Assembly: GCA_902556265.1 (NCBI GenBank)
Contig: CACDVM010000003.1
Coordinates: 1-64,000 of the forward strand
Length of the DNA stretch: 64,000 nt
From: an uncultured Pelagibacteraceae bacterium
Lineage (GTDB): Bacteria; Pseudomonadota; Alphaproteobacteria; Pelagibacterales; Pelagibacteraceae
Direction: 5' to 3'
Shown: positions 38,856 through 47,402 of the stretch, piece by piece
Position numbering within the stretch: position 1 is the first letter of the stretch
Layout of the letters: every line of letters starts with the position of its first letter
The notes under the pieces: generated by a model
The model's database searches: none
Told to the model about the DNA's origin: nothing
The model's input: the letters and a program-made list of their open reading frames with translations, nothing else
Translations under genes and position numbers: made by a program

Positions 38856-39740
38856 TTAAGCCGCCATTAAAGATTTTATATTGAAATTTAGATCTTTTAA
38901 CATATTCATTAAATTTTTCTTTTCACTTTCACTCAATAACCTTAATGGAGGAAGTATATTTTCATAAATTTTACTTTCTTGAGAGTAAAATGTATGTAAT
39001 CCAGAAATTAAATTATAGTTATCGAATGCACTTCTAACTTCACATAATTTTTTATTACTAGATTGTTCACTATTAGAGAAAAAATCATCATAAACTTTTC
39101 TAGATAAATGTGCTGTTACATTGCATGTAGCTGTAATAATTCCAGAGCAACCAAGCTCCAAACCTTTTAACAATTTTAATTCTGACCCAGGTAAAATAGA
39201 AAAGTTCTCTAATTCTAATTTTTCAAATAAATTATAAGTGCTATCTTTAACACCTACTATTTGATCAGGAAACCTTTTGACAAGTTTTTTTATGCAATCT
39301 AAACTAAATTTATAACCACATAATTTTTCAAAATTATAGAGAACAATTTCAGAATTAGGCAAAGCCTCTACAATTTTTGAGTAAAACCTAATTACTTCGG
39401 CATCATCATATATATAATAAGCGGGTGGCATTATTAAAAATTTTTTAAAACCTAGAGATAAAGAAATTTTCATGAAATTTATCGTTTCACCTAATGAATT
39501 CATTCCAGTTCCTATTAAAAAATTTTTTTTAAAATTACTTAATGAAAGTTTATTTAATAAACTTATTTTTTCTATAACTGGTATTAACTGAGCTTGTCCT
39601 GTACTTCCAAAGATTGCAACACCATGGCAGCCCTGTTTAATGATTTTTTCTGAATGCGAAATCGTTTTTTCAATATTAAGACTTAAATCATCGTTTAAGA
39701 TTGACATTCCGGCAGCATATATACCTTTAATTTTTGACAT
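38856..39740 (-). CDS. Dihydrodipicolinate synthase/N-acetylneuraminate lyase family protein
   Basis: Class I aldolase of 294 residues. The Schiff-base lysine K165 in VGVKDSTYN and the tyrosine Y135 in VLYNFEK are in place. The pyruvate-binding loop reads GSTGQ (residues 45-49) instead of the GTTGE of true DapA, so lysine biosynthesis is not the likely role; a keto-acid aldolase or dehydratase acting on a sugar acid is more probable but the substrate is unknown. It sits between cfa and a divergent glycosyltransferase. Confidence 0.85.
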   Translation of the reverse strand: MSKIKGIYAAGMSILNDDLSLNIEKTISHSEKIIKQGCHGVAIFGSTGQAQLIPVIEKISLLNKLSLSNFKKNFLIGTGMNSLGETINFMKISLSLGFKKFLIMPPAYYIYDDAEVIRFYSKIVEALPNSEIVLYNFEKLCGYKFSLDCIKKLVKRFPDQIVGVKDSTYNLFEKLELENFSILPGSELKLLKGLELGCSGIITATCNVTAHLSRKVYDDFFSNSEQSSNKKLCEVRSAFDNYNLISGLHTFYSQESKIYENILPPLRLLSESEKKNLMNMLKDLNFNIKSLMAA

Positions 39741-39779
39741 AATATTTTTTTAAATAAGTATAATAGAAAAATTATTTAT

Positions 39780-40706
39780 ATGAAAACAGGAATTTTACTA
39801 AGTTATAAAGGTTTAGGTGCTAATTTATTACATCTAAGTTACTGTCATCAAATAGCAAAAAAATTTGGTCCAATAACATTAATTACTTTAAATCCAAAAC
39901 TCAAAGAGGTTATTAATGATGATCCTAATATTAAAGAAATAATTTATTTAGATGATTTCCATAAAAAATTTTTGGATATATTCAAATTATCGTTATTTTT
40001 TAAAAATTTAAGTCTCGATAATATTTTTATCTTTTACCCAAGCTTGAGATATTTTTTATCTGCAAAATTGGCTGGGATAAAAAAAATTTATAATTACCCA
40101 TTGTTTAATAAAAAAAATTTACATCTTGTTGATGCAGCTAAAAAATTCACTGAAAAATGTTTAAATATTAATGATTGTCCTACTGAGACAAAAATTTTAA
40201 TTGATACTAAAAATATTGAACAATTAAAAAAAAATAACTTAAAAAAAATTATTCTTGGAATTGGTTCTTCAGGACCAACGACAAAATGGGGTTATCAAAA
40301 TTATATTAAACTAATAAAAAAATTAAATGAGAAACAAAAATTTTATTTCTATTTATTATGTGGACTAAATGAAAATGATGATGCAAAAAAAATAATTCAG
40401 GAGGTTGGAAGTAATTGCTGTGAATCTCTTAGTAACAAAAATATATCGGAAGTAAGAAATTATATTTTTTTTAGTGATATATATATTGGTAACGACTCTT
40501 TTGGACACCACATATCCAGTCAAATGGGTAAACCTAGTTTTATAATTTTGTTAGATACTCCAAGAGCTTATTCAGATTATAGTGTCCACCAACATCGGAT
40601 ATTGCCGCCAAATGTGAGTATAGACGAAATTACCCATGACTCTAAGTTTGATCCAGGTTCTATTACAGAAGAAATGATTTTAGAAAAAGTAAAAAAGTTT
40701 ATTTAA
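39780..40706 (+). CDS. Glycosyltransferase family 9 (heptosyltransferase-like)
   Basis: A 308-residue GT-B fold protein. The N-terminal GLGANLLHLSYCHQIAK resembles the GDxL substrate loop of heptosyltransferases; the C-terminal half has ILGIGSSGPTTKWGYQNYIKL and the nucleotide-sugar site GNDSFGHHISSQMGKPSF. Heptosyltransferases build the lipopolysaccharide core, so a surface-sugar role is likely. Donor and acceptor cannot be named. It overlaps the convergent DnaJ-domain gene by eight bases. Confidence 0.82.
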   Translation: MKTGILLSYKGLGANLLHLSYCHQIAKKFGPITLITLNPKLKEVINDDPNIKEIIYLDDFHKKFLDIFKLSLFFKNLSLDNIFIFYPSLRYFLSAKLAGIKKIYNYPLFNKKNLHLVDAAKKFTEKCLNINDCPTETKILIDTKNIEQLKKNNLKKIILGIGSSGPTTKWGYQNYIKLIKKLNEKQKFYFYLLCGLNENDDAKKIIQEVGSNCCESLSNKNISEVRNYIFFSDIYIGNDSFGHHISSQMGKPSFIILLDTPRAYSDYSVHQHRILPPNVSIDEITHDSKFDPGSITEEMILEKVKKFI

Positions 40707-41199
40707 TTTCGTTCAGCAACACATCTCTAGCTTCATTAACAATTGATGAAAGTCTTGATGTTTCAGGTGATACATCTGGGTGAATTTTTTTTTGAATCTT
40801 TAAATATGCTTTATTAATATCTTCTTTTGTTAATTTTTTTTTTTCATCTAAATTCAAAATTTTATATGACTCTGAAACAGACAAGTTAGAGTAATTATTT
40901 TGCATTTTATTAAATGAAAATCTTCCACTTCTCTTAAGTGTTTGAATTAGTCTGAAAAGAGATATAATTTGAAAAATTGACAAACCTTTTAATTTTAACA
41001 AAGCTAAACTTGCCAAGGTAAGGGGTAATGTTAACAAAAATCTACCACCTACAGCAAATAAAATTGCTAAAAAAATTAATCCTATAATTATTAAGAATCT
41101 AAGACCTTTTGATATCTTTTTTGATGAAATATTACTTATAAATTTCAGTAGAAAATAAAAAATAGTCAATATAACTACTGTATAAATTATTATATTCAT
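40699..41199 (-). CDS. Membrane protein with C-terminal DnaJ domain
   Basis: A 166-residue protein with two hydrophobic segments (about residues 3-20 and 34-70) and a C-terminal J domain carrying H140-P-D142 in KIQKKIHPDVSPE. J domains stimulate DnaK, so this protein probably recruits DnaK to the inner membrane, in the manner of Tim14/DjlA-like proteins. Its start is only 16 bases from the divergent oligopeptidase start. Confidence 0.8.
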   Translation of the reverse strand: MNIIIYTVVILTIFYFLLKFISNISSKKISKGLRFLIIIGLIFLAILFAVGGRFLLTLPLTLASLALLKLKGLSIFQIISLFRLIQTLKRSGRFSFNKMQNNYSNLSVSESYKILNLDEKKKLTKEDINKAYLKIQKKIHPDVSPETSRLSSIVNEARDVLLNEIK

Positions 41200-41215
41200 A
41201 TATTTCTTCTGTTTT

Positions 41216-43291
41216 ATGAAAGTACCACAACTTAGAAAAAAACTAGAAATAAAATCTTGTCACAACACAAATTGGGAAGATAATTACAGCTGGATTCATC
41301 AAAAGAATATTCTAGAGGTATTGAAAGATAAAAATAAATTGGATCCTGAGGTTAAAGAGTACTTAATCCAAGAGAATAAGTATACTGAGTTTCACTTAAA
41401 AGATACCAAAAATTTACAGAAAAAATTATTTGATGAAATAAAAGGTAGAATTAAACTTGATGATGAATCTCTTCCCTACAGAGATCATACTTATGATTAT
41501 TGGACCAAAACTACTAAAGAAGGAAATTACTCTATCAAGCTTCGAAAGAAAATTAATACTAATGAAATTGAAGAGATTTGGAATGGAGATAAAGAAAAAG
41601 AAAAACTAAATGTGGAGTATTTTGGAGTTGGAGATTTAGAGGTAAGTCATAATGATAAATTTCTTGCCTACTCTCTAGACGTTAAAGGTTCTGAATATTA
41701 TACAATTTATATTAGAGATATTGTTTCTAATAAAATTATCACAAAAAAAATAACTGATACATCTGGCTCTATTACCTTTAGTTTAGATGATAAATTTATT
41801 TTTTACTCTAAACTGGATGAAAATCACCGAGCTAGAAAAATATATAGACATGAAATTGGTAATTATAAAGATCATGATGAATTAATTTTTGAAGAAAAAA
41901 ATGATGCTTTTACTGTAAGCATATACATAAGTTCAGATGAAAAATATTATTTTATTTCATCTTCAGACCACAATACATCGGAACAATATTATTTTAGAGT
42001 TGATGAAATAAAACCAAATCCTAAACTTATAATTAAACGAGAAAAAGGAATCCTTTACTCAATCAGCTCTTGGGATAATAAATTTTATAATCATACAAAT
42101 AAAGATGCTGAGGATTTTAAAATAGATATTTCGGATAGCTTAGAAAAACAAAATTGGAGATCTTTTGTTCTCGCAAAAAATGAGGTGCTTATTGGTGGGT
42201 GTGTTTTTTTAAAGAATTGGATAATAAGATCAGAAACTTCAAATGCGTTGGACAAACTATTTGTAAAAAATATTTCATCTGGTTTGGAGGAAGAATTAAT
42301 TTTTTCTGATGAAGAGGTATGTGTGCCTAATATTTCATTAAAACAAAAAAATAGAGATACTGACAATATTTACGTGGGATATTCTTCTCCAAAATCACCT
42401 TCCAAAGTTTATTCTTATAATCTTCTTGAGAAATCAAAAAAGTTAGTAAAAGAACAAGAAATTCCATCAGGTCATAATTCTAATGATTATGTTGTAGAAA
42501 GAATTGAATTCAAATCTCATGATGGAAGAATGGTCCCTTTAACAATAACAAGGCACAAAAAAACAAAAGTTGATGGATCAGCAAACTTACTTTTATATGG
42601 CTATGGATCTTATGGAAATTCTATGAGCCCAAGTTTTTCATCAACAAGACTCAGTCTCATTAATAGAGATATTATCTGGGCAACCGCACATATTAGAGGT
42701 GGAATGGAAAAAGGTATGAAATGGTGGAAAGAGGGTAAACTTACAAATAAAAAAAATACATTCAAAGATTATATATATGCAGCAAAATATTTAATTGAAA
42801 ATAAATATTCTTCTAAAGGTAAAATAATTGGTATGGGTGGTTCAGCTGGTGGCCTACTAATGGGAGCAGTGGTTAATCAAGCACCAGAATTATTTTTAGG
42901 AATTGTGATGGCAGTTCCATTTGTTGACTCCTTGACGACTAACCTTGATCATTCCTTGCCATTAACGGTAGGGGAATTTGACGAATTTGGAAATGCTAAA
43001 GAAAATAAAGAACATTTTGATTATATATTTTCTTATGCTCCATATAATAATATTAGAAAAATGGATTATCCTCATATGTTAATTACTACAAGTTTAAGTG
43101 ACAATAGAGTTTTATTTGATGAGCCTGCAAAGTTTACTGCTAAGCTAAGAGATTTTAAGACAGATAACAACTTGTTGCTTTTAAAAACCGAAATGGATGC
43201 AGGTCATGGTGGTAAATCAGGTCGCGATGGCGCTATAGAAGAAATAGCCCTTGATTATGCATTTACATTAAAAATTTCAAATAAGATTTAA
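41216..43291 (+). CDS. ptrB: Oligopeptidase B (prolyl oligopeptidase family serine protease)
   Basis: A 691-residue cytoplasmic peptidase that cleaves small peptides after basic residues. A beta-propeller occupies roughly residues 70-410 and the alpha/beta hydrolase domain follows. The catalytic triad is S543 in GGSAGG, D629 in SLSDNRV and H664 in DAGHGG. The substrate-binding arrangement GRDGAIEE follows the histidine as in the family. No signal peptide is seen. It is transcribed alone, before the heat-shock promoter of hsp20. Confidence 0.93.
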   Translation: MKVPQLRKKLEIKSCHNTNWEDNYSWIHQKNILEVLKDKNKLDPEVKEYLIQENKYTEFHLKDTKNLQKKLFDEIKGRIKLDDESLPYRDHTYDYWTKTTKEGNYSIKLRKKINTNEIEEIWNGDKEKEKLNVEYFGVGDLEVSHNDKFLAYSLDVKGSEYYTIYIRDIVSNKIITKKITDTSGSITFSLDDKFIFYSKLDENHRARKIYRHEIGNYKDHDELIFEEKNDAFTVSIYISSDEKYYFISSSDHNTSEQYYFRVDEIKPNPKLIIKREKGILYSISSWDNKFYNHTNKDAEDFKIDISDSLEKQNWRSFVLAKNEVLIGGCVFLKNWIIRSETSNALDKLFVKNISSGLEEELIFSDEEVCVPNISLKQKNRDTDNIYVGYSSPKSPSKVYSYNLLEKSKKLVKEQEIPSGHNSNDYVVERIEFKSHDGRMVPLTITRHKKTKVDGSANLLLYGYGSYGNSMSPSFSSTRLSLINRDIIWATAHIRGGMEKGMKWWKEGKLTNKKNTFKDYIYAAKYLIENKYSSKGKIIGMGGSAGGLLMGAVVNQAPELFLGIVMAVPFVDSLTTNLDHSLPLTVGEFDEFGNAKENKEHFDYIFSYAPYNNIRKMDYPHMLITTSLSDNRVLFDEPAKFTAKLRDFKTDNNLLLLKTEMDAGHGGKSGRDGAIEEIALDYAFTLKISNKI

Positions 43292-43302
43292 TTTTTTTTG
43301 AT

Positions 43303-43330
43303 CTTGAAAAATTAAAAAAAATTCCCAAAT
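43303..43330 (+). promoter_or_regulatory. Heat-shock (RpoH-like) promoter of hsp20
   Basis: CTTGAA at 43303-43308 is followed after 15 bases by CCCAAAT at 43324-43330, close to the sigma-32 pattern CTTGAA...CCCCATNT. It lies about 60 bases before the hsp20 start, leaving a short structured leader. The -35 box is identical to that before groES. Confidence 0.6.
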
Positions 43331-43337
43331 AACAATC

Positions 43338-43390
43338 GTAGGTCGCCTAATGGGGCTTACAAAATAACTTGCTTAAAAAAGGAGGATATT
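43338..43390 (+). promoter_or_regulatory. Candidate ROSE-type RNA thermometer of hsp20
   Basis: Two hairpins fill the leader. The first pairs GTAGGTCGCC (43338-43347) with GGGGCTTAC (43352-43360) around a TAAT loop, nine pairs with one bulged G and two G-U pairs. The second pairs CTTGCTT (43368-43374) with AAGGAG (43379-43384), hiding the ribosome binding site; it contains the ROSE hallmark TTGCT opposite AGGA with a bulged G (43371) and a U-G pair. Such weak stems melt at heat-shock temperature and are known upstream of small heat-shock genes in alphaproteobacteria. Function here is inferred. Confidence 0.6.
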
Positions 43391-43837
43391 ATGACAAGTA
43401 AGGATCTATCTATATTTAACTCACTAAGACCATTTTCTATTGGATTCGACGATATGTTCGACCAATTTGAAAATATGTTAGGTAATGGTGGAATGACAAT
43501 GCAGTCAAACTACCCACCTTACAATATTAGAAAAACTGGTAAGGACAACTATGCTATTGAGGTTGCATTAGCTGGTTTTAATAAGAAAGATGTTGAGGTT
43601 GAGTTTGAAGATAATTTACTAACTGTAAAAACAAAACAATTTAGTAAATCAGATGACAAAAATGCAGATGGAGAAATAATTCATAAAGGTATTTCTCAAA
43701 GACAATTTGCAAGATCTTTTACCATTGCTGACGATGTAAAAGTAAATGGTGCTGAACTTAAAGATGGTCTTTTAACAATCTCTTGTGAAAGAATTGTTCC
43801 AGAGCATAAAAAGAAAAAGCTTATTGAAATTAAATAA
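43391..43837 (+). CDS. Small heat shock protein, Hsp20 family
   Basis: A 148-residue alpha-crystallin-type holdase that keeps unfolding proteins soluble. The N-terminal SLRPFSIGFDDMFDQFENML, PYNIRKTG before the crystallin domain, VEVEFEDNLLTV within it and the closing LKDGLLTISCER are typical of the IbpA group. The ribosome binding site AGGAGG is strong, which makes its apparent occlusion by a hairpin more striking. It is followed by a hairpin shared with the convergent lipoprotein gene. Confidence 0.95.
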   Translation: MTSKDLSIFNSLRPFSIGFDDMFDQFENMLGNGGMTMQSNYPPYNIRKTGKDNYAIEVALAGFNKKDVEVEFEDNLLTVKTKQFSKSDDKNADGEIIHKGISQRQFARSFTIADDVKVNGAELKDGLLTISCERIVPEHKKKKLIEIK

Positions 43838-43851
43838 GTAAAAACCTTGCT

Positions 43852-43872
43852 TGCGGAGATTTATTCTCCGCA
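43852..43872. terminator. Candidate hairpin terminator between hsp20 and a convergent gene
   Basis: TGCGGAGA (43852-43859) pairs perfectly with TCTCCGCA (43865-43872) around a five-base loop. It lies between the stop codons of two convergent genes. The T run is absent on the plus strand and displaced on the minus strand, so it may act as a transcript-end stabiliser as much as a terminator. Confidence 0.5.
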
Positions 43873-43878
43873 GGTAAT

Positions 43879-44184
43879 CTAAAAACAACCATTAGACGTA
43901 AATCCCACAACAACAGAACTACTGTCTATTTCAAATCTTCTTTCGCACGGAATTCCATATTTTTTTGTGTTATAAACAAATACTAAATTTCCTTTATCAT
44001 TTTTAAAATCTTCGTCTGGATTACCTAAATTTACTTTTAAATCATTTAAAGATTTACCAATGAATTTACTAAGTTTTTGATTTTCTTTTTCAACAATAGA
44101 ATCGGTTTTTTGTTTAATGGTTTTACAACCTGTTACCAAGATCATTAATAAAAAGCTGATGAACAAAATTTTAAGCTTTTTCAT
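43879..44184 (-). CDS. Small lipoprotein, possibly BamE/SmpA-like
   Basis: A 101-residue protein with a signal peptide and the lipobox LVTGC (lipidated C20). The mature part has KFIGKSLNDLKVNLGNPDED followed by beta-rich FVYNTKKYGIPCERRFEIDSS, a layout that recalls the SmpA/OmlA (BamE-like) fold. Two further cysteines near the C terminus could form a disulfide. The fold assignment is a guess from pattern. The gene is convergent with hsp20. Confidence 0.65.
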   Translation of the reverse strand: MKKLKILFISFLLMILVTGCKTIKQKTDSIVEKENQKLSKFIGKSLNDLKVNLGNPDEDFKNDKGNLVFVYNTKKYGIPCERRFEIDSSSVVVGFTSNGCF

Positions 44185-44306
44185 AAAATGATTTTACAGT
44201 CTAATTATGGCATAAATATAAACTTCTGAGTTGAAATATGTGAATAAAGGCTAGTTTTAAAAGGTAATTTTAAGAAGAATCAAATAATTATTCTGTAGGA
44301 GGAAAA

Positions 44307-45617
44307 ATGCTTGAAAATTATTTTAATTATAAAAAACACAAAACAGATTTTAAAACAGAAGTAATAGCCGGAACAACTACATTCCTGACAATGGCTTATA
44401 TAATGTTTTTAAATCCATTTATATTATCAGGAGAATTTGCCGGTCCTGATAAAGGGTTCTTTGATTTCGGCGCAGTTTATACAGCAACGATTTTGGCTAC
44501 AGCATTAGCATGTTTCATAATGGCTTTTTATGGAAAAACTTGGCCGATTGGACTTGCACCAGGTATGGGGATAAATGCATTTGTAGCTTTTGGGGTTTGT
44601 GCAGGAATGGGATACACACCACAAGAAGCTTTGGGTGCCGTGTTAGTTGCGGGAATATTGTTCTTAATTATATCTCTTACACCTATTAGAGCTTGGTTAA
44701 TCAACTCAATTCCAAAAAGTTTAAAATTGGGAATTGGAGCAGGTATAGGTTTATTTTTAGCAATAATTGGTCTTCAAATAATGGAAGTCGTTGTCGATAA
44801 CCCTGTTACATTAGTGCAACTTGGTAACTTAGGTGATCCTTTGGTCTTACTTGGGTGTGCAACTTTCATTGCAATAATTGTATTAGAAAAAATGAATGTC
44901 AAAGGTAATATAATAATCGGTATTCTAGTATTTAGTATTATTGCTTGGGCTACTGGTCTTGCAAAATTTAATGGTATTGCAAGCTCACCGCCGCCAATGA
45001 CTTATCTATTTGAGTTTGACCTATCTGCGGCTATGACAGCAGGTATGTCTACGGTAATATTTACTTTGTTATTTATTGACTTTTTTGATACTGCGGGAAC
45101 TTTAACTTCAGTTGCAAATGTTGCTGGTAAAGTTGGTAAAGATGGAAAAGTCCAAGATATCAATAAAGCTATGTTATCAGATAGCGTCGGTACAGTGGCT
45201 GGTGCAATGATGGGAACAACTACGGTTACAAGTTATGTAGAGTCCGGGGCTGGTGTGAAAGCTGGAGGGAAAACTGGAATGACTTCACTTGTAATAGGAC
45301 TGTTGTTCTTAGCGTGTATTTTTTTCGCCCCTTTAGCGACTAGTTTACCAAAACAAATTGATGGTGCTGCTTTACTGTTTGTTTCTGTTCTCTTTATAAG
45401 AAATATCACTGATATCGAATGGAATGACATTTCAGAGTCAGCTCCTGCTATACTTGCAATGATTGCTATGCCTTTAACGTACAGTATTAGTAATGGTATT
45501 GCTTTAGCATTTGTATCATATGCTTTAATCAAATTATTTACTGGAAAATTTTCTACTACTTCACCAGCAATATGGATTGTTGCAATTCTTAGTGTTGTTA
45601 GTTTTGCAGTTGCGTAA
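44307..45617 (+). CDS. Purine permease, NCS2 AzgA/GhxP-like
   Basis: A 436-residue inner membrane proton symporter with about 12-14 helices. The segments TEVIAGTTTFLTMAYIMFLNP at the start (first 20 residues of the helix), GLAPGMGINAFVAFG, FFDTAGTLTSVANVAG and TTTVTSYVESGAG are hallmarks of the adenine/guanine/hypoxanthine permease subgroup. A strong AGGAGG precedes the ATG. It is convergent with a purine phosphoribosyltransferase gene and shares a terminator with it, so import and salvage of purine bases are linked by position. Confidence 0.93.
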   Translation: MLENYFNYKKHKTDFKTEVIAGTTTFLTMAYIMFLNPFILSGEFAGPDKGFFDFGAVYTATILATALACFIMAFYGKTWPIGLAPGMGINAFVAFGVCAGMGYTPQEALGAVLVAGILFLIISLTPIRAWLINSIPKSLKLGIGAGIGLFLAIIGLQIMEVVVDNPVTLVQLGNLGDPLVLLGCATFIAIIVLEKMNVKGNIIIGILVFSIIAWATGLAKFNGIASSPPPMTYLFEFDLSAAMTAGMSTVIFTLLFIDFFDTAGTLTSVANVAGKVGKDGKVQDINKAMLSDSVGTVAGAMMGTTTVTSYVESGAGVKAGGKTGMTSLVIGLLFLACIFFAPLATSLPKQIDGAALLFVSVLFIRNITDIEWNDISESAPAILAMIAMPLTYSISNGIALAFVSYALIKLFTGKFSTTSPAIWIVAILSVVSFAVA

Positions 45618-45629
45618 ACAAAAAATTTG

Positions 45630-45655
45630 ATAGGGCCAGTTTAAACTGGCCCTAT
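45630..45655. terminator. Bidirectional intrinsic terminator
   Basis: A 26-base perfect palindrome (ATAGGGCCAGTTT and its complement) with T-rich sequence on both sides: TTATTTTTATTT to the right and a T run on the minus strand to the left. It ends the purine permease transcript and, on the other strand, overlaps the last codon of the phosphoribosyltransferase gene. Confidence 0.88.
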
Positions 45656-46188
45656 TTATTTTTATTTATAATTTCTTTAATAGACAATTCCTCGTAATGC
45701 TCAGTCGGTTGAACAATCCAAGGGTCTGAATCTAATTTTACTGGACAAAAATCTGGTTCAAAAGACGATGATTTTTTTTTCCATAAACATGCTGTTTTAA
45801 CTTCTTTAATATAATTCTTTGTTGGTCCATAATTTCTTAACCATTCAATACTTTTATTAAGAGTGAGACCAGTATCTGATAAATCGTCAATTAAAAGAAC
45901 TTTATTAAAATCCTTGTTATTTGCTAGTGAACTTATTTCTCTCGCAAACATTAGCTGACCTTGTTTATCTTCCATGCCTTTTCCTGAATAACTTTGAATA
46001 ACAATATAAGCTATAGGAAGTTTTAGTATTCTAGAAAGAATATCAATTATTGGGGCTGCTCCCCTCATAATACCTACTAAAACTGTGGGTCTATAATTAT
46101 TGTGAATTTGAATTGCTAATTTTTCGACAATTCTAGTATATTCGTCAAAGCTTATTACTAATTTATCTTCCATGGAATTTTTTATCAT
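45652..46188 (-). CDS. Purine phosphoribosyltransferase (Gpt/Hpt type)
   Basis: A 178-residue type I phosphoribosyltransferase. The PRPP-binding motif VLLIDDLSDTGLTL is at residues 97-110 with the acidic pair D101-D102, and VGIMRGAAPII is the pyrophosphate loop. The C-terminal WIVQPTEHYEE is like that of xanthine-guanine phosphoribosyltransferase. Base preference cannot be read. It starts at ATG 46188, with an alternative in-frame ATG five codons later, and is convergent with the purine permease. Confidence 0.85.
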   Translation of the reverse strand: MIKNSMEDKLVISFDEYTRIVEKLAIQIHNNYRPTVLVGIMRGAAPIIDILSRILKLPIAYIVIQSYSGKGMEDKQGQLMFAREISSLANNKDFNKVLLIDDLSDTGLTLNKSIEWLRNYGPTKNYIKEVKTACLWKKKSSSFEPDFCPVKLDSDPWIVQPTEHYEELSIKEIINKNK

Positions 46189-46221
46189 ATAAAAAAAATT
46201 AAAAAAGATTAAAAAGTAACT

Positions 46222-47112
46222 ATGAAAATTTTTGATTGTTTCATGTATTTTGATGAGGAAATTGTTTTAGAATTAAGACTTAATATTCTTAATAAATATG
46301 TGGACTATTTTGTAATTGTTGAAAGCACTTTTACTCATCGAGGGGATAAAAGGAAACTACTTTTTAATCACAAAAAATTCGAAAAATTTAAAGATAAAAT
46401 AATTTATATCGTTAATGATAATGAGCCTGAAAATATTGAAAAAATATATAATACTGATGATGAAAGTGAAAAATCGAGAAAATATATATTTAATGCTGGG
46501 TTTAGAGAAAATGGACAAAGAAATTTCATTTTATATGGATTAGAAAAAGCTAAAGATGAGGATTTAATTTTAGTTTCAGATGTGGATGAAATTCCAAATT
46601 TAGAGAACTTGAATTTTAAAAATATAAAAGAAAAAATAATTTTATTTCAACAAGATATGTTTTATTACAAATTCAATCTTAAGTTACCGAATTTAATTTG
46701 GGCTGGTACAAAAGGATGTAAAAAAAAATATCTAGAGTCACCGCAATGGCTACGAAATGTAAAAGATAAAAAATTTGGATTTTTTAGATTAGATACATTT
46801 TTTTCAAAAACAAAATATATAAATATTAAATTTATTAATAATGGTGGTTGGCATTTTACAAATATAAAAACTGCTTCTGAGATTGAACATAAGCTTAAAT
46901 CATATCTTCACCATAGGGAATTTGACTCTAATCCATTATCAAAGGATGAAATCGAAAAAATTATGACAGACAAAAAAGCAATTTATAATTTAAAAACTGA
47001 TAAACGATTAAATAAATTTGGTGATGGAGAAAAGCTTGAAAAATATCCACTAGACAAACTTCCAGAATTTTTGCAAAATAATATAATTAACTACCAAGAT
47101 TGGATTGAGTAA
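46222..47112 (+). CDS. Glycosyltransferase family 17 protein
   Basis: A 296-residue protein with the GT17 pattern: IFDCFMYFDEEIVLELRLN at the start, VIVESTFTHRG, KAKDEDLILVSDVDEIPN with the metal-binding D120-x-D122, and NNGGWHFTNI. The eukaryotic member adds bisecting N-acetylglucosamine; bacterial members lie in surface-polysaccharide loci and their substrates are unknown. No signal peptide is seen. It precedes a DUF1330 gene by two bases. Confidence 0.85.
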   Translation: MKIFDCFMYFDEEIVLELRLNILNKYVDYFVIVESTFTHRGDKRKLLFNHKKFEKFKDKIIYIVNDNEPENIEKIYNTDDESEKSRKYIFNAGFRENGQRNFILYGLEKAKDEDLILVSDVDEIPNLENLNFKNIKEKIILFQQDMFYYKFNLKLPNLIWAGTKGCKKKYLESPQWLRNVKDKKFGFFRLDTFFSKTKYINIKFINNGGWHFTNIKTASEIEHKLKSYLHHREFDSNPLSKDEIEKIMTDKKAIYNLKTDKRLNKFGDGEKLEKYPLDKLPEFLQNNIINYQDWIE

Positions 47113-47114
47113 TT

Positions 47115-47402
47115 ATGAAAGCTTATTGGGTCTGCATATATGAAAAAATTGATAATACTGAAAAATTAAAAGAGTATGCAGTTAAAGCAAAACTGGCTAT
47201 AGAAAAATTTTCAGGAAAATTTCTAGTTAGAGGTGGAAAAAATAGAACTAATGATGGAATAGAGTCTCCAAGAATAATTGTAGTTGAATTCTCAGATTAT
47301 AATACTGCCTTAGAGTGCTATGACTCTACAGAGTACCAAAAAGCACATGATATTCTAGAAGGTCATGTTGTGAGACATCATCAGATAGTCGAGGGTAGCT
47401 AA
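47115..47402 (+). CDS. DUF1330 family protein
   Basis: A 95-residue small ferredoxin-fold (dimeric alpha-beta barrel) protein. It starts MKAYWVCIYEKI and contains GKFLVRGGKN, RIIVVEFSDYNTALECYDS and the closing EYQKAHDI, all typical of DUF1330. No function is established. It follows the GT17 gene by two bases and overlaps the convergent glycosylase gene by four. Confidence 0.9.
   Translation: MKAYWVCIYEKIDNTEKLKEYAVKAKLAIEKFSGKFLVRGGKNRTNDGIESPRIIVVEFSDYNTALECYDSTEYQKAHDILEGHVVRHHQIVEGS

Noticed and set aside
44185-44306. Possible purine riboswitch before the purine permease
   Set aside because: The conserved purine-aptamer core and its loop-loop sequences could not be found in the 122-base leader; only a strong ribosome binding site is visible.
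45233-45532. 99-codon minus-strand frame within the purine permease gene
   Set aside because: Antisense shadow of a conserved membrane protein; no independent coding signal.
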